From the NCBI RefSeq assembly GCF_001544455.2, contig NZ_FCOC02000004.1:186001-250000 (forward strand): 64,000 nt of DNA. Direction: 5' to 3'. The translations under genes were made by a program, and so were the position numbers. The stretch comes from Caballeronia sordidicola (GTDB lineage: Bacteria; Pseudomonadota; Gammaproteobacteria; Burkholderiales; Burkholderiaceae). Positions 54,498 to 62,561 of the stretch are shown here, piece after piece. How positions within the stretch are numbered: position 1 is the first letter of the stretch; each line of letters starts with the position of its first letter. Below the pieces are notes generated by a model. It had not been told where the DNA came from and made no database searches. It saw only the letters and a list, made by a program, of their open reading frames with translations.

Positions 54498-54776
54498 ATG
54501 GAAATCATGAGCCCTCACCGTGATCACGAATTCCGTTTCACCTACCGAAGGAAAACCGGGAAAAAGCTGGCCTATAGCGTTGGTTTCAGCGTCAGCGATG
54601 CGAGATGGGATGGCAGTTTTTATTACGACTTCGATGTCGTGAGGGACGAAACCATTTCGATACTGCATGCCGACGCTGCGCGGCTGGCAGGGCCGAGCTG
54701 TCGGATGGAAGTAAAAAAATTCGTGCATGCCCTGATAGAGCAAGAGATCGAAGCTCTTTCTGACGATGCGGAGTAG
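54498..54776 (+). CDS. hypothetical phage protein
   Basis: The 92-residue product (start at 54498; ATG at 54507 is equally possible) has a strand-rich middle (FRFTYRRKTGKKLAYSVGFS, GSFYYDFDVVRDETISIL) and an acidic helical end. No family is recognised. Its neighbours are the methyltransferase remnant and small paralogues. Confidence 0.5.
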   Translation: MEIMSPHRDHEFRFTYRRKTGKKLAYSVGFSVSDARWDGSFYYDFDVVRDETISILHADAARLAGPSCRMEVKKFVHALIEQEIEALSDDAE

Positions 54777-55040
54777 CACCGGGTTGAGGGGTAGCGGTTG
54801 CACCCTATTGGACAGCCGATGCCAAGCCCATGCCGCCGAGGTTCGGGGTCAGGCCAAAGCCTGGCGAGAGAAGGTTGGCGGAAAAGGCAACCGGGTTGCG
54901 ACCTCATGAGATCGAAGAGCTCCCGGTTCCTGGGCTACAGTTTTTGGATCAATCGCCGATAACAACGTAGTGGGTTGTACTAACGCTGATGCGACCGCAC
55001 GGACGATACCGAGCGGCGAGATAAGACTCTGAGAGAAACA

Positions 55041-55283
55041 ATGGACCAAGCAAAGGCGCAAAGACCCGATGACGATGATCCGGCATTCCTTAAAGCGCGC
55101 GCGTTGGCGTTGGCGTTGGTCGCCATACGACGTGCACAAGGGAAACCGAATCCCAATGACTTCCCTATAGGAAGCGTTGAATGGACGCAAGTCATTGCAG
55201 ATTTTGCTGCGGATCTCATGCGCGTTCCTCCGGATATTTTGCAGAGCGTTATCCCTAAAACACCCAACGGCAGCGCGGAGTAG
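55041..55283 (+). CDS. small hypothetical protein, paralogue of the next gene
   Basis: The 80-residue protein contains AIRRAQGKPNPNDFPIGSVE, which repeats as AIRTAQGKGNPEDFATGTPE in the gene at 55312. The shared pattern is A-I-R-x-A-Q-G-K-x-N-P-x-D-F-x-x-G-x-x-E-W, then a helix. GAGAG precedes the ATG. Family unknown to me. Confidence 0.65.
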   Translation: MDQAKAQRPDDDDPAFLKARALALALVAIRRAQGKPNPNDFPIGSVEWTQVIADFAADLMRVPPDILQSVIPKTPNGSAE

Positions 55284-55311
55284 TTGTGCTGAATCCTTAA
55301 AAGGAGGATAT

Positions 55312-55551
55312 ATGCGCAAAATCAGTGAGACAAAAGCCTTTGACCTCAGCATTGCTGCGATACGAACGGCACAGGGAAAGGGAAACCCGGAAGATTTTGC
55401 AACGGGGACGCCAGAGTGGCAAAGCGCCCAGCTCGGCGTAATGCAAGACACGCTTCGAATTATCGATTTGCTGCGAACCGAGCGGAAGGCAGCATTGCGC
55501 GGCAACATAGATAAGCGCTACATCGCTGGCAAAGAGCGAGCACGTAAATAA
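55312..55551 (+). CDS. small hypothetical protein, paralogue of the preceding gene
   Basis: The 79-residue protein has an excellent AAGGAGG ribosome-binding site. Its centre AIRTAQGKGNPEDFATGTPE is the paralogous core shared with the preceding gene, followed by an amphipathic helix (QDTLRIIDLLRTERK) and a basic tail. The pair probably arose by tandem duplication. Function unknown. Confidence 0.7.
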   Translation: MRKISETKAFDLSIAAIRTAQGKGNPEDFATGTPEWQSAQLGVMQDTLRIIDLLRTERKAALRGNIDKRYIAGKERARK

Positions 55552-55748
55552 GCGGCGCCAGGCTGGCTCCGGGCTATGCGGTCCATCGTTCATCCCCTGT
55601 TTGGTTCGCTGGTGTTCGTCAGCGCTTGAGAGGGAGTATAGAAAATCTAGTCTATTAAAGTCAAGAAAAACTATACATTGGGCTTTATCTTTTTTCTCGC
55701 AATGTCCACGCACGTTGTGGGACAGCGACGGATAGTGCCGATGGGCGG

Positions 55749-55777
55749 AAAAAAGCCCGCGCAGGGCGGGCTTTTTT
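55749..55777. terminator. bidirectional rho-independent terminator
   Basis: AAAAAAGCCCGC and GCGGGCTTTTTT form a 12-base stem with a five-base loop. It sits between the small paralogues (plus) and the lipoprotein gene (minus). Confidence 0.85.
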
Positions 55778-55797
55778 AAAAGTCTGTTGTAAGGATG

Positions 55798-56570
55798 TTA
55801 TTTCAACCCGTCTAGGCCTGCCTTGAAGTTAATAGCCATGCGTGCGGCTGCGGTCGTCGTCCAGACGCCCACCATTGTGGCGTCGGGAGTGCGGCAGTCC
55901 GAGGCCGTATGCGCAATTACGTAAGGGTCGGTCGTGACGCCGTTGACATCCGTCACGATTCCGCGATCGACGGTGCCAACCGGGAACGCAAATGCAACCG
56001 CGACGGCATTCGATATGGCTTGATTCAATCCATCGGCGGCGGTATGCCCAGGCGCAAAGTCGCACGTCGGGATTGCGCTCAGGATGAACGTCTGCTTAGC
56101 CGCAAGGTCCTGCTGGAAGATAAACGTCGTAAGGTCGGACTGAAATTGGTCGAGGGCAGCTACCTGCTTCGGATCGTCGCGACTCGTGACCATGTCGTCG
56201 AGTTGAAAATTCACCACAGCGTAGCCAGTGGGCTGAACAGTTAGCTGATCATTTGTCGGTCGGACGCCACCGTTCACGCTCATGACCAAGTCGTGGAGGG
56301 CGGTCGCGGACATCGTAATCGGTGTTACTGCGGCCGTGACGCCCTGAGCGGCGAGGGCCTGCGTGAGGGTGGCAATGGTTTCTGAAGCGCCGGCGTCGGA
56401 TGCTGCGGCAGCTACGGCCGCTTTGGCCGTCGCACCGCCGCTGGCTTGCGGCATGGGCGCGCCATAGTACTGGATCGACATTACGGGTGCCGTTTCGCGG
56501 GGCCGTCTCCGCCACCACCGCACGCAGCCAACCACAACGCCACGAAAAGCGGAAGAATTTTTCTTTTCAT
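55798..56570 (-). pseudogene. lipoprotein of unknown function, probable frameshift near its N-terminus
   Basis: The ATG at 56570, with GGGGA upstream, gives MKRKILPLFVALWLAACGGG, a perfect lipoprotein signal and lipobox. This frame stops after 25 residues. The long frame that follows (ETAPVMSIQYYGAPMPQASG to the stop at 55798) is shifted by one base. Adding one C to the CCCC at 56499-56502 (GGGG on the plus strand) would join them into a protein of about 257 residues. The mature part has alpha/beta character without motifs I recognise. The long frame could also be read from its own ATG. Confidence 0.55.
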
Positions 56571-56709
56571 TCTGAGAGTCCCCGGAAAGGTTTTGTAATT
56601 GAGTTTTCAAGTTAACATCAGAACATTCGATCCGCAACGTTCGAATTCGCTACAAGCAGCACAGGTAGCACTCGCGTGCGCGCGCCTCAGATTCAATGCA
56701 TATGCGGAA

Positions 56710-56976
56710 TCAAGCTTGGCGGTGCGCCGGATCTGTATTAGCCTCGGTCGATGCGTCATTCGCGGACGCTGATTGCTGGCAGTAGCAGTTGAGGAGGGCC
56801 AGTGCTGCATCAGCGCGCTGGAACTGTGCTCGGGATAGATGATTCGCGCTGATCAATGTGTACAGCTTCTCACGCCAGTAGGCGGGCGGGAGTATCGAGC
56901 TTGCTTCAATCTCAGGCCGCCACCGCCGGACGATCGTCTCGATATGGGTGAGTTCCTCGTCGATCAAGTCGTACAT
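56710..56976 (-). CDS. hypothetical protein
   Basis: The 88-residue protein starts MYDLIDEELTHIETIVRRWR; the pattern is mostly helical (YWREKLYTLISANHLSRAQF, DAALALLNCYCQQ). GGGGCG lies before the ATG. Family unknown. It is in a group of minus-strand small prophage genes. Confidence 0.6.
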   Translation of the reverse strand: MYDLIDEELTHIETIVRRWRPEIEASSILPPAYWREKLYTLISANHLSRAQFQRADAALALLNCYCQQSASANDASTEANTDPAHRQA

Positions 56977-57070
56977 GACGCGCCCCGGATCGTGTTTTTG
57001 TCTGTTAATTATGTTTAGTCAAGAACACGAAACAAAGTAGGGATTTACATCAGTAGCGCGGACCCCGTTT

Positions 57071-57313
57071 TTAAGACGTGAACCGACCGTCAGTCTTAGG
57101 AGCAGCGCGCTTTCTGCCATCGGCCTCCCACTCGCCGTACCGAATCGCAAATTGGCAGGCTTTTTGTTCGGTCTCGAAGTAGCCGAGGATGCCGGATGCC
57201 CACTGGGCGCCAGCGGGAGTCGTCACGATAACCATTGCCGCGTAGCTGCCGGGCGAACCGACTGCTAGCGGTTTCAAGGTGTGATCCTTATAGAGGACTG
57301 GAACAGCGTGCAT
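57071..57313 (-). CDS. hypothetical protein
   Basis: The 80-residue product from 57313, with CAGGAG before the ATG, reads MHAVPVLYKDHTLKPLAVGS and GILGYFETEQKACQFAIRYG. It looks like a small alpha/beta phage protein. Function unknown. The next 292 bases upstream of it hold no supportable gene. Confidence 0.6.
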   Translation of the reverse strand: MHAVPVLYKDHTLKPLAVGSPGSYAAMVIVTTPAGAQWASGILGYFETEQKACQFAIRYGEWEADGRKRAAPKTDGRFTS

Positions 57314-57605
57314 AGGAGCTCCTGCGCAACGGAATCGAAGATGATTGCGCAAAGCAACAACAAAAACTGTCAGAAATTGAAAAATTTGAAAGAAGCGGAG
57401 ATGGCGTGCGTCCATCGAGACCGATATTGCGTAGCGGCACGAGTCGAAACCACTAGCGATAAAAAACACCCGCTGAAAAGGGCGGGCGCAAGGTACTTCG
57501 GTGATCAGCCGCGCTGAGAACACGGCACCCTCATGATACGCGCCAACCAAGCGACCTCAGTCGTGAGATTCACGAATTTTAGGCGCGCAGATCATTCAAA
57601 AGAGA

Positions 57606-57845
57606 TCAGATGGCCGGCTGCAGAGTCCAGATGAGCGCAAACATCACCACGAGCGCCGCTGCGACCATCGCTGCGCCCGCCGCGATAACGAAATCGTGCC
57701 ACGTCGTTCGTTCTTCCCTCAATTTCATCTCATGGAGCAGTGGACTCAAAGACTGCTCCATCAACCGCACGCTGGTAGTAGACTCGTTCGCCGACCGTCT
57801 CGCGCTACGTCGGATGTACCGTGGTTTTGTAAATGTCTGACGCAT
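57606..57845 (-). CDS. small C-tail-anchored membrane protein
   Basis: The 79-residue protein is basic at its N-terminus (RRSARRSANES), has a short helix with LMEQSLSPLLHEMKL, and ends with a single membrane helix (FVIAAGAAMVAAALVVMFAL). GAGGAT precedes the ATG at 57845. It resembles, in layout only, the small membrane proteins encoded just upstream. The terminator at 57938 separates it from them. Confidence 0.6.
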   Translation of the reverse strand: MRQTFTKPRYIRRSARRSANESTTSVRLMEQSLSPLLHEMKLREERTTWHDFVIAAGAAMVAAALVVMFALIWTLQPAI

Positions 57846-57937
57846 TTCTATCCTCGGAATCGCGGGGCATACGCCCAACGCTCTGAGGAATGCAATTTCT
57901 AGGCCGATCGTACGATTTCGACTGCACACACAACAAA

Positions 57938-57959
57938 AAGCCCCGATTATGCGGGGCTT
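57938..57959 (-). terminator. rho-independent terminator (minus strand)
   Basis: On the minus strand AAGCCCCG and CGGGGCTT form an eight-base stem with a six-base loop, followed by TTTGTTG. It lies 36 bases after the stop of the coiled-coil membrane protein gene and ends the repressor-led operon. Confidence 0.75.
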
Positions 57960-57994
57960 CAGATGATTCCATAGAAGGAAATACCTGAGGGCGG

Positions 57995-58309
57995 TCAGGG
58001 ATGAGGCGCGGCCACGACGAAGCGGGCAATGAAGAAAACGACGGCCACCAGAAGGGCGCAGGAGCCAATGATCTTCCAAGTTTGAGCATTCAGGGCCTCG
58101 TGAAGGTCAGCGCGAAGCGTCTGAAGATCTTCTTTCGTGGCGAGCGTGGGCAACACGACATCAAGACGCGTTTCCAATGCGGTAAGTCGGCGTTGAATTT
58201 CCATGTCACCATTGTCACCGCCGCCGCCGCCAAGGTCAACGTGCAGCCGTTCCGATTCGGCCTCAAGGCGACTCAAGCGCTCCATCAATTCGTAACTTGG
58301 CTCAGCCAT
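57995..58309 (-). CDS. coiled-coil protein with C-terminal membrane helix
   Basis: The 104-residue protein starts MAEPSYELMERLSRLEAESE, has a Gly-rich hinge (GGGGGD), a coiled coil (about 40-80: RLTALETRLDVVLPTLATKE, LQTLRADLHEAL) and a membrane helix (IIGSCALLVAVVFFIARFVV). The layout resembles XhlA-like or bypass-type phage proteins. Its ATG overlaps the end of the previous gene by eight bases, so the two are translationally coupled. Confidence 0.7.
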   Translation of the reverse strand: MAEPSYELMERLSRLEAESERLHVDLGGGGGDNGDMEIQRRLTALETRLDVVLPTLATKEDLQTLRADLHEALNAQTWKIIGSCALLVAVVFFIARFVVAAPHP

Positions 58310-58514
58310 GAGTATGCTCTTGGGAGACGGCCTTGGAAGTGGCGTCAACTAACTTCTCCAGCTTTTCTATGGCAGCCGTCGATAATTCCGTCAACTCTTG
58401 GATCTTCGCCACATCAGAAATATTGGAGGCTAAAAAGAGACGCGTAGCGAATTTGAAAATGGCCAGCTGGCTTGCAGTTATCGCAACGAATGCTTCTCGT
58501 TCGTCATTTGTCAT
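58302..58514 (-). CDS. small helical hypothetical protein
   Basis: The 70-residue protein (MTNDEREAFVAITASQLAIF, then a Leu/Glu/Lys-rich amphipathic segment LTELSTAAIEKLEKLVDATS) is soluble and helical. GGGA lies eight bases before the ATG. It overlaps the coiled-coil membrane protein gene by eight bases. Function unknown. Confidence 0.6.
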   Translation of the reverse strand: MTNDEREAFVAITASQLAIFKFATRLFLASNISDVAKIQELTELSTAAIEKLEKLVDATSKAVSQEHTHG

Positions 58515-58599
58515 AGCATTTCCCAAGATTACTACGCGAAGCGTCGGCACTCAGAAGCAAACGCAATTCAATAATCAAACCGCCGCGCTGCATGGCTGA

Positions 58600-58848
58600 T
58601 CATCCCCATACAAAAATTCCCATCATCGCAACCATAGCCAACAACAGCACTGCGAACCCAAAGACGATCAGCGTGTCGCCGCGCCGGTAGGTCTTCCGTA
58701 GGATCTCAAGCCGCTTTTCCATTCCTTGATCCCAGATCCTCTCGAGCTTGTGCTTGACCGTCCGCGCGCGCTTCATGTTGGTCCGACCGTTGACTAAAAT
58801 GAAGCCGATCGTCGGGCAATCCGTGGGCCCGCTAGTACTGAAAGTCAT
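58600..58848 (-). CDS. small C-tail-anchored membrane protein
   Basis: The 82-residue protein ends with one membrane helix (LIVFGFAVLLLAMVAMMGIF) after a basic amphipathic region (KRARTVKHKLERIWDQGMEK). Its start overlaps the stop of the GIY-YIG-like gene by ATGA. A shorter form could begin at Met25. Function unknown. Confidence 0.6.
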   Translation of the reverse strand: MTFSTSGPTDCPTIGFILVNGRTNMKRARTVKHKLERIWDQGMEKRLEILRKTYRRGDTLIVFGFAVLLLAMVAMMGIFVWG

Positions 58849-59639
58849 GCCAATGGGGGAAGATGTGTTTTTGCCTTCTCAACCCTTTTCAAAATTGTTT
58901 TGCCAGCGGAAGAATGTGTATCGTGCGGATAGCGATCAAAGCAAGCTTTTGACTCTTCGACAACTTCTCCATATTTCCTCGAACGTGAAAGGCAGAGGGT
59001 TAGGCGATCTAGGATAACTATGTCGGTGAACGGTGTGCTGCCCTGTAGCTCACCTACGAGGCCGCCTTCCGCTTGGATAGATGCATACTCATGCATTGCC
59101 TTTAGCGCAGAGCGATAACGAAGGATGGCACCGTTCCGCAATTCGTGAAATCTTTCCCACTTTTTATAATCGGTCTGGCGGTATGGCGTCTGGATATTGA
59201 CGATCGTTTTCGCATGCTTGCGAAGCAGCGCGTCTTTCTTAGCAGTGGCTTGGTCTATATAAAGTTCATCTTCGACGATTTCGACTTCATACGAGCCGCC
59301 GGATCTCTCGGCGACATATTTCTTCCACAGTCCGCTCTTCGGAGCCCATGCCCAATCGTCATGTCCCATGCCAACGTAAAAAACGTTGCCTGCGCAATCT
59401 CGATGAACATAGGTGTAGTAAATCGGGTCTTCGGATCGCACCCATTCAAACTCAGCTTCCATTTTGACAACAGAAGTCTCGACGACGCGCGCTTCTTCTT
59501 GTGCTGGCTCAGGCGCCAGCGCGGGCGTCACAACCGTCGGCTCAATTCGATCGGCCGGCTCGAAGCTGAAAGGTTTTGTTGAAACATCCTCTTTGGGAAT
59601 CTCAGCTTTCTTTCGCTTGAATAGGTCGAAGAAAGCCAT
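58845..59639 (-). CDS. GIY-YIG-like nuclease-fold protein
   Basis: The 264-residue protein begins MAFFDLFKRKKAEI and has a Pro/Glu-rich linker to about residue 65. Residues 72-150 follow the GIY-YIG layout: YYTYVHR (in place of GIY), FYVGMG (YIG), Arg112 in AERSGG, Glu in EIVEDEL and the closing Asn148 in VNIQTP. A helical region with MHEYASIQAEGG and a basic tail follows. Its ATG overlaps the repressor stop (TAATG). Nuclease activity is inferred from fold only. Confidence 0.6.
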   Translation of the reverse strand: MAFFDLFKRKKAEIPKEDVSTKPFSFEPADRIEPTVVTPALAPEPAQEEARVVETSVVKMEAEFEWVRSEDPIYYTYVHRDCAGNVFYVGMGHDDWAWAPKSGLWKKYVAERSGGSYEVEIVEDELYIDQATAKKDALLRKHAKTIVNIQTPYRQTDYKKWERFHELRNGAILRYRSALKAMHEYASIQAEGGLVGELQGSTPFTDIVILDRLTLCLSRSRKYGEVVEESKACFDRYPHDTHSSAGKTILKRVEKAKTHLPPLA

Positions 59640-60517
59640 TAATCGGGCCGCCACATGGCGCGTTTCGCGATGCCGGCAACGAAGTGCATCTTTTCAATTT
59701 CTGCATCTGTGAATGACACGGTCCCGTGTGCTTCATTGGTCGAGAGCAGGTGGTAGCGCCCCGCCGCCTTGTATGCGAAGACCTTTACCATCACCCGGCC
59801 GTCTTTGGACTTCACCAAAACTTCCTCGCCTGGTGTGACAGGGGTATTCGGCTCGACGATTACAAACTCACCAGGTTTGATCCTGGGAATCATCGAGTTG
59901 CCTGCGCACTCGAGTGCATACGCGTCCGGATCCGAAGTCGGCCAGTCGATGTATCCATTGCCGTGTCCGACCGCGTGTTCGATGTCGGCCCAGAATCCGT
60001 TATCGCCTAACTGTGCCATTCCTACCACCGCAAGAGCCCTCCGCCTGCCGATCGCCTTCGGACGATACTCGTCGTTGTAATGGAAAGCAGCCTTCTTGTC
60101 GCCTTTCCCAGAAAGCAACCAGATGCTGCTGTAACCGAAAGCAGTTTGGATGGCTATGGCATCGTCAATACTGATAGGGCCGCCCTCAGCGAGCCACAGT
60201 TTGACGCTATCAACTGGGATCATCGCTCGCTCGGCGACCGCGGCGGCGTCCAGCCCAAGCTCCGCGAGCATCTCCTGCACGCGCGCCTGTCCATCTCTCC
60301 CGGTAGCGTTAAGCGGGCCGGTAGCGCCTGATTCGGCGTCCGGCATGGGCAAGCTCGCCATTGCGGAAATCTGCTGAAGCTGAGCATAGCTGGCGTGGTG
60401 GCGGCCGGTCTCCCAAGCAGACACGTTTCCCTTCGTCAGACCGAGCTTTTCGGCGAGCTGTTCTTGTGTTAGGCCGGCTTTCTTCCGCGCGGTGCGGATC
60501 CAGTTCTTGATTTCCAT
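59639..60517 (-). CDS. CI-type prophage repressor, XRE/S24 family
   Basis: The 292-residue protein has an XRE helix-turn-helix (residues 5-60, RKKAGLTQEQLAEKLGLTKG), a second helix-turn-helix-like segment near 80-140 (LGLDAAAVAERAMIPVDSVK) and a LexA/S24 domain with the dyad Ser208 (CAGNSMIPRIKPG) and Lys245 (VMVKVFAYK). RecA-stimulated self-cleavage is expected for this family. It is divergent from the Cro-type gene and heads a tightly packed operon. The start at 60517 is supported by GGAGGG-like bases upstream. Confidence 0.9.
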   Translation of the reverse strand: MEIKNWIRTARKKAGLTQEQLAEKLGLTKGNVSAWETGRHHASYAQLQQISAMASLPMPDAESGATGPLNATGRDGQARVQEMLAELGLDAAAVAERAMIPVDSVKLWLAEGGPISIDDAIAIQTAFGYSSIWLLSGKGDKKAAFHYNDEYRPKAIGRRRALAVVGMAQLGDNGFWADIEHAVGHGNGYIDWPTSDPDAYALECAGNSMIPRIKPGEFVIVEPNTPVTPGEEVLVKSKDGRVMVKVFAYKAAGRYHLLSTNEAHGTVSFTDAEIEKMHFVAGIAKRAMWRPD

Positions 60518-60562
60518 GCGCGGAGGGTATAGGAAATCTAAACAACCGTGGTCTCGAAATTC

Positions 60563-60591
60563 TTTACTTGAATGTCTAGTTATTCTATACT
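60563..60591 (+). promoter_or_regulatory. early promoter for the Cro-type gene
   Basis: TTTACT (60563-60568) and TATACT (60586-60591) are spaced by exactly 17 bases. The spacer contains TGTCTAGTTATT, partly symmetric, a likely repressor site. The ATG of the Cro-like gene is 29 bases downstream. Confidence 0.7.
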
Positions 60592-60619
60592 TGGTCGAAA
60601 CGTCATTCCAGGCAACTCC

Positions 60620-60862
60620 ATGAAAGAGCATCCGGTTGAACGAGCAGCACGAATTGCAGGGGGCTACAAAGCCCTCGGCGATCTGCTGGGTGTAACAAAG
60701 GGCGCGGTCCACCAGTGGTTGGACGAGAAGCGGCATGTTCCCGCCGCCCATTGCCCAAAGATCGAAACCTTTACCGGGGTGTCACGAAAGGATCTACGTC
60801 CGGACGACTGGAATAAATATTGGCCTGAACTCGAATCACCCCGTACAGCAGAGGTTGCCTGA
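60620..60862 (+). CDS. Cro/YdaS-type small DNA-binding protein
   Basis: The 80-residue protein has a helix-turn-helix (AARIAGGYKALGDLLGVTKG, AVHQWLDEKRHVPA) followed by KIETFTGVSRKDLRPDDW, the YdaS/Cro pattern of lambdoid-type prophages. It opposes the CI-type repressor. It lies directly behind the TTTACT-N17-TATACT promoter. Confidence 0.85.
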   Translation: MKEHPVERAARIAGGYKALGDLLGVTKGAVHQWLDEKRHVPAAHCPKIETFTGVSRKDLRPDDWNKYWPELESPRTAEVA

Positions 60863-60863
60863 C

Positions 60864-61007
60864 ATGGAGCAGAAACAGAGCCTTGATCATGCCGTACCAG
60901 CGGCAGATAACGACCGTGAGCAGCGCGAGGCGTTTTACGTGGCCGCTATTGGAGGCTCTGGAGATTGGAAGACATGTTCTGAACGTGAAGATCGAAAGAC
61001 GCAATGA
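60864..61007 (+). CDS. small hypothetical protein
   Basis: The 47-residue frame MEQKQSLDHAVPAADNDREQ starts one base after the Cro-type gene stop, which favours translational coupling. It overlaps the minus-strand gene at 60946 by 62 bases. The product has no recognisable fold. Evidence is limited to position. Confidence 0.4.
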   Translation: MEQKQSLDHAVPAADNDREQREAFYVAAIGGSGDWKTCSEREDRKTQ

Positions 61008-61200
61008 CCATGTCACTAACGTTCTCCTTATTCAATAAGGTAACTCGTGCGATCTCCGCGGCCTTCGAGTGCTCGGCAAGCAAGCCTGGAAGTGCTTGTG
61101 GCGGGAGCACTCGAAGTAGAGCGTCGAACATCACTTGCAACGCCATGCATTCGCCTTTGATCTCACATATTTTTTCTGTTGCTTCTTGCAAGTCTTTCAT
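60946..61200 (-). CDS. small helical hypothetical protein
   Basis: The 84-residue protein from 61200 (MKDLQEATEKICEIKGECMA, LPPQALPGLLAEHSKAAEI) is helical. GGGGA before the ATG supports the start. It lies opposite the early operon. Function unknown. Confidence 0.5.
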   Translation of the reverse strand: MKDLQEATEKICEIKGECMALQVMFDALLRVLPPQALPGLLAEHSKAAEIARVTLLNKENVSDMVIASFDLHVQNMSSNLQSLQ

Positions 61201-61286
61201 GGGTATCCCCGTAGGAATTGGTTGTGTGAGAGCTTTCAATTCTACAGTCGAAAGACGGGATACCCGCCCTAAATAAAGGAGCGCGC

Positions 61287-61448
61287 GTGCTTACTGCCGC
61301 TGAGTTGAAAGAGATACGCGCGGTGCTGTGTGAGATGGCTGCGCGAGGATGCGTTGAGGTTCAGCTTGAGCGCGCGTGGAAGGATTTGGTTGCTCAGTAT
61401 CAGGCGCTGAAAGCGGCGACAGCGAAGCCAGGAGCAGTAGCGAAGTAA
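61287..61448 (+). CDS. small hypothetical protein, 53 residues
   Basis: A GTG at 61287 stands five bases behind a perfect AAAGGAG. The product VLTAAELKEIRAVLCEMAAR continues as an amphipathic helix with DLVAQYQALKAAT and ends at 61448. It is plausible as an early phage regulator or cofactor. It is too short for routine gene calls. Confidence 0.6.
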   Translation: MLTAAELKEIRAVLCEMAARGCVEVQLERAWKDLVAQYQALKAATAKPGAVAK

Positions 61449-61622
61449 CTGACGACGATGGTCATCCTGCCGGGTTCACCCGGTCTCGTTGAGGACTACT
61501 AAACCGTCCGTCTCCGTCACGCAGGTTTGTTGTTTTCATTTTTGTTTTACCCGTCTTGTTTTTGTTGTTGACCGAAATATACGTTCCGCAGCGCAGCAAT
61601 AAAACGTTCGATTGGAGATGCA

Positions 61623-62177
61623 GTGAACATTACCGATGCAGTTTACGCAGTTGTCCACGATTACCCGGGTGGCTCCGAATCGCTTGCGCCGCGCTTGGGT
61701 ATGTCGCCCGCAATGCTCCGGAACAAGGTCAACCCAAACAACACCACGCACCATTTGACGTTGGCTGAAGCGCTGCGCATATCCCAGATCACTGGCGATG
61801 TGCGCATTGCCGAGGCTATCGCTAACGAACTCGGCTACACGATGGTTCAGACGCCGCGCGTGGAAGAGTGCTGCGACTCCGCCATCGTCGAGTTGATGGG
61901 CGAAGCGTGGAGCACGCACGGCGATGTGGGCAAGGAAATCTGCAAGACGCTCGAAGACGGGCGCGTCGAGATCAAGGAGGTTGATCGCGTCGAGTCGCGG
62001 ATCTACAAACACGCGCAGGTGGGTCAGGATTCCGTGCAAACCAACAACCGACTCAATAGTTTCGAATCGATGATGACGCAGGCGCGCCATGATCCAGCGC
62101 TCGACGATTTGAACCGCTACTTCAACCTTCGGCTTCTCGTAAGTCAGCAACTGTCTGTCATGAGGAACAACGCGTAG
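61623..62177 (+). CDS. CII-type phage transcriptional activator
   Basis: The 184-residue protein has the Phage_CII_2 pattern: NITDAVYAVVHDYPGGSESL, APRLGMSPAMLRNKVNPNNT, and HLTLAEALRISQITGDVRIA. The C-terminal part (SFESMMTQARHDPALDDLNR) is helical. The start is a GTG with TTGGAG upstream. It activates lysogeny promoters in related phages. The last residues MRNNA may mark the edge of the neighbouring mobile module. Confidence 0.85.
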   Translation: MNITDAVYAVVHDYPGGSESLAPRLGMSPAMLRNKVNPNNTTHHLTLAEALRISQITGDVRIAEAIANELGYTMVQTPRVEECCDSAIVELMGEAWSTHGDVGKEICKTLEDGRVEIKEVDRVESRIYKHAQVGQDSVQTNNRLNSFESMMTQARHDPALDDLNRYFNLRLLVSQQLSVMRNNA

Positions 62178-62452
62178 TCAAAGGCGCGTTCTTCGAGATC
62201 ACCCATCCATTTCACCCGCTTCGCGGAAATAGCTTCGTTTTGGTCAGCCGGCGGCTGAACTGGGGCGAGGATCGGGTGATGTATTTCGACGCGAACAAGC
62301 GCCTGCGTTCGGTTTTGGCATCTTGGACAGACGTGCCGGAACCGGATTTGTTCGCGCAAGCTTCGGAAGTTCGATCCTCGTTTAGAACGGACGACTTGCT
62401 TCGATTGCGTGCGCTAATCGACGATTTGCTAGGTGCTCGCGATGTCAAATAA
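62177..62452 (+). CDS. DUF5372-like protein, 5' end uncertain
   Basis: From 62177 the frame reads VKGAFFEITHPFHPLRGNSF, then RRLNWGEDRVMYF and SWTDVPEPDLFAQASEVRSS, the pattern I associate with DUF5372, a family found beside recombinase genes. No ATG, GTG or TTG lies upstream in this frame before the match; the first TTG is at 62240, within the family core. The start may be lost or use a rare codon, coupled to the CII-type stop. About 92 residues. Confidence 0.5.
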   Translation, partial: VKGAFFEITHPFHPLRGNSFVLVSRRLNWGEDRVMYFDANKRLRSVLASWTDVPEPDLFAQASEVRSSFRTDDLLRLRALIDDLLGARDVK

Positions 62453-62561
62453 ATTTCGCCGCTTATGTAAGGATAAATACGCCGTCGTCACGATACTGAA
62501 GCATCTGATTGATCAGGAAGTCTTATGTCTATCCAGCTCTAATTTGCCGTTATTTCAGAGT

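Larger units (their letters stand above)
52373..62177. mobile_element. degenerate prophage
   Basis: The segment is bounded on the left by an integrase remnant and contains a truncated C5 methyltransferase, CI/Cro-type divergent repressors with a promoter between, a CII-type activator and many short unrecognised genes in tight groups. Structural, lysis and replication genes are absent from the visible part. The right end of the prophage is not defined here; a second mobile module starts at about 62178. Confidence 0.7.

Noticed and set aside
61449..61622. Possible leader RNA structure before the CII-type gene
   Set aside because: Only a short CCGGG-TTCA-CCCGG hairpin is seen, without a T-run or other conserved structure that I can name.
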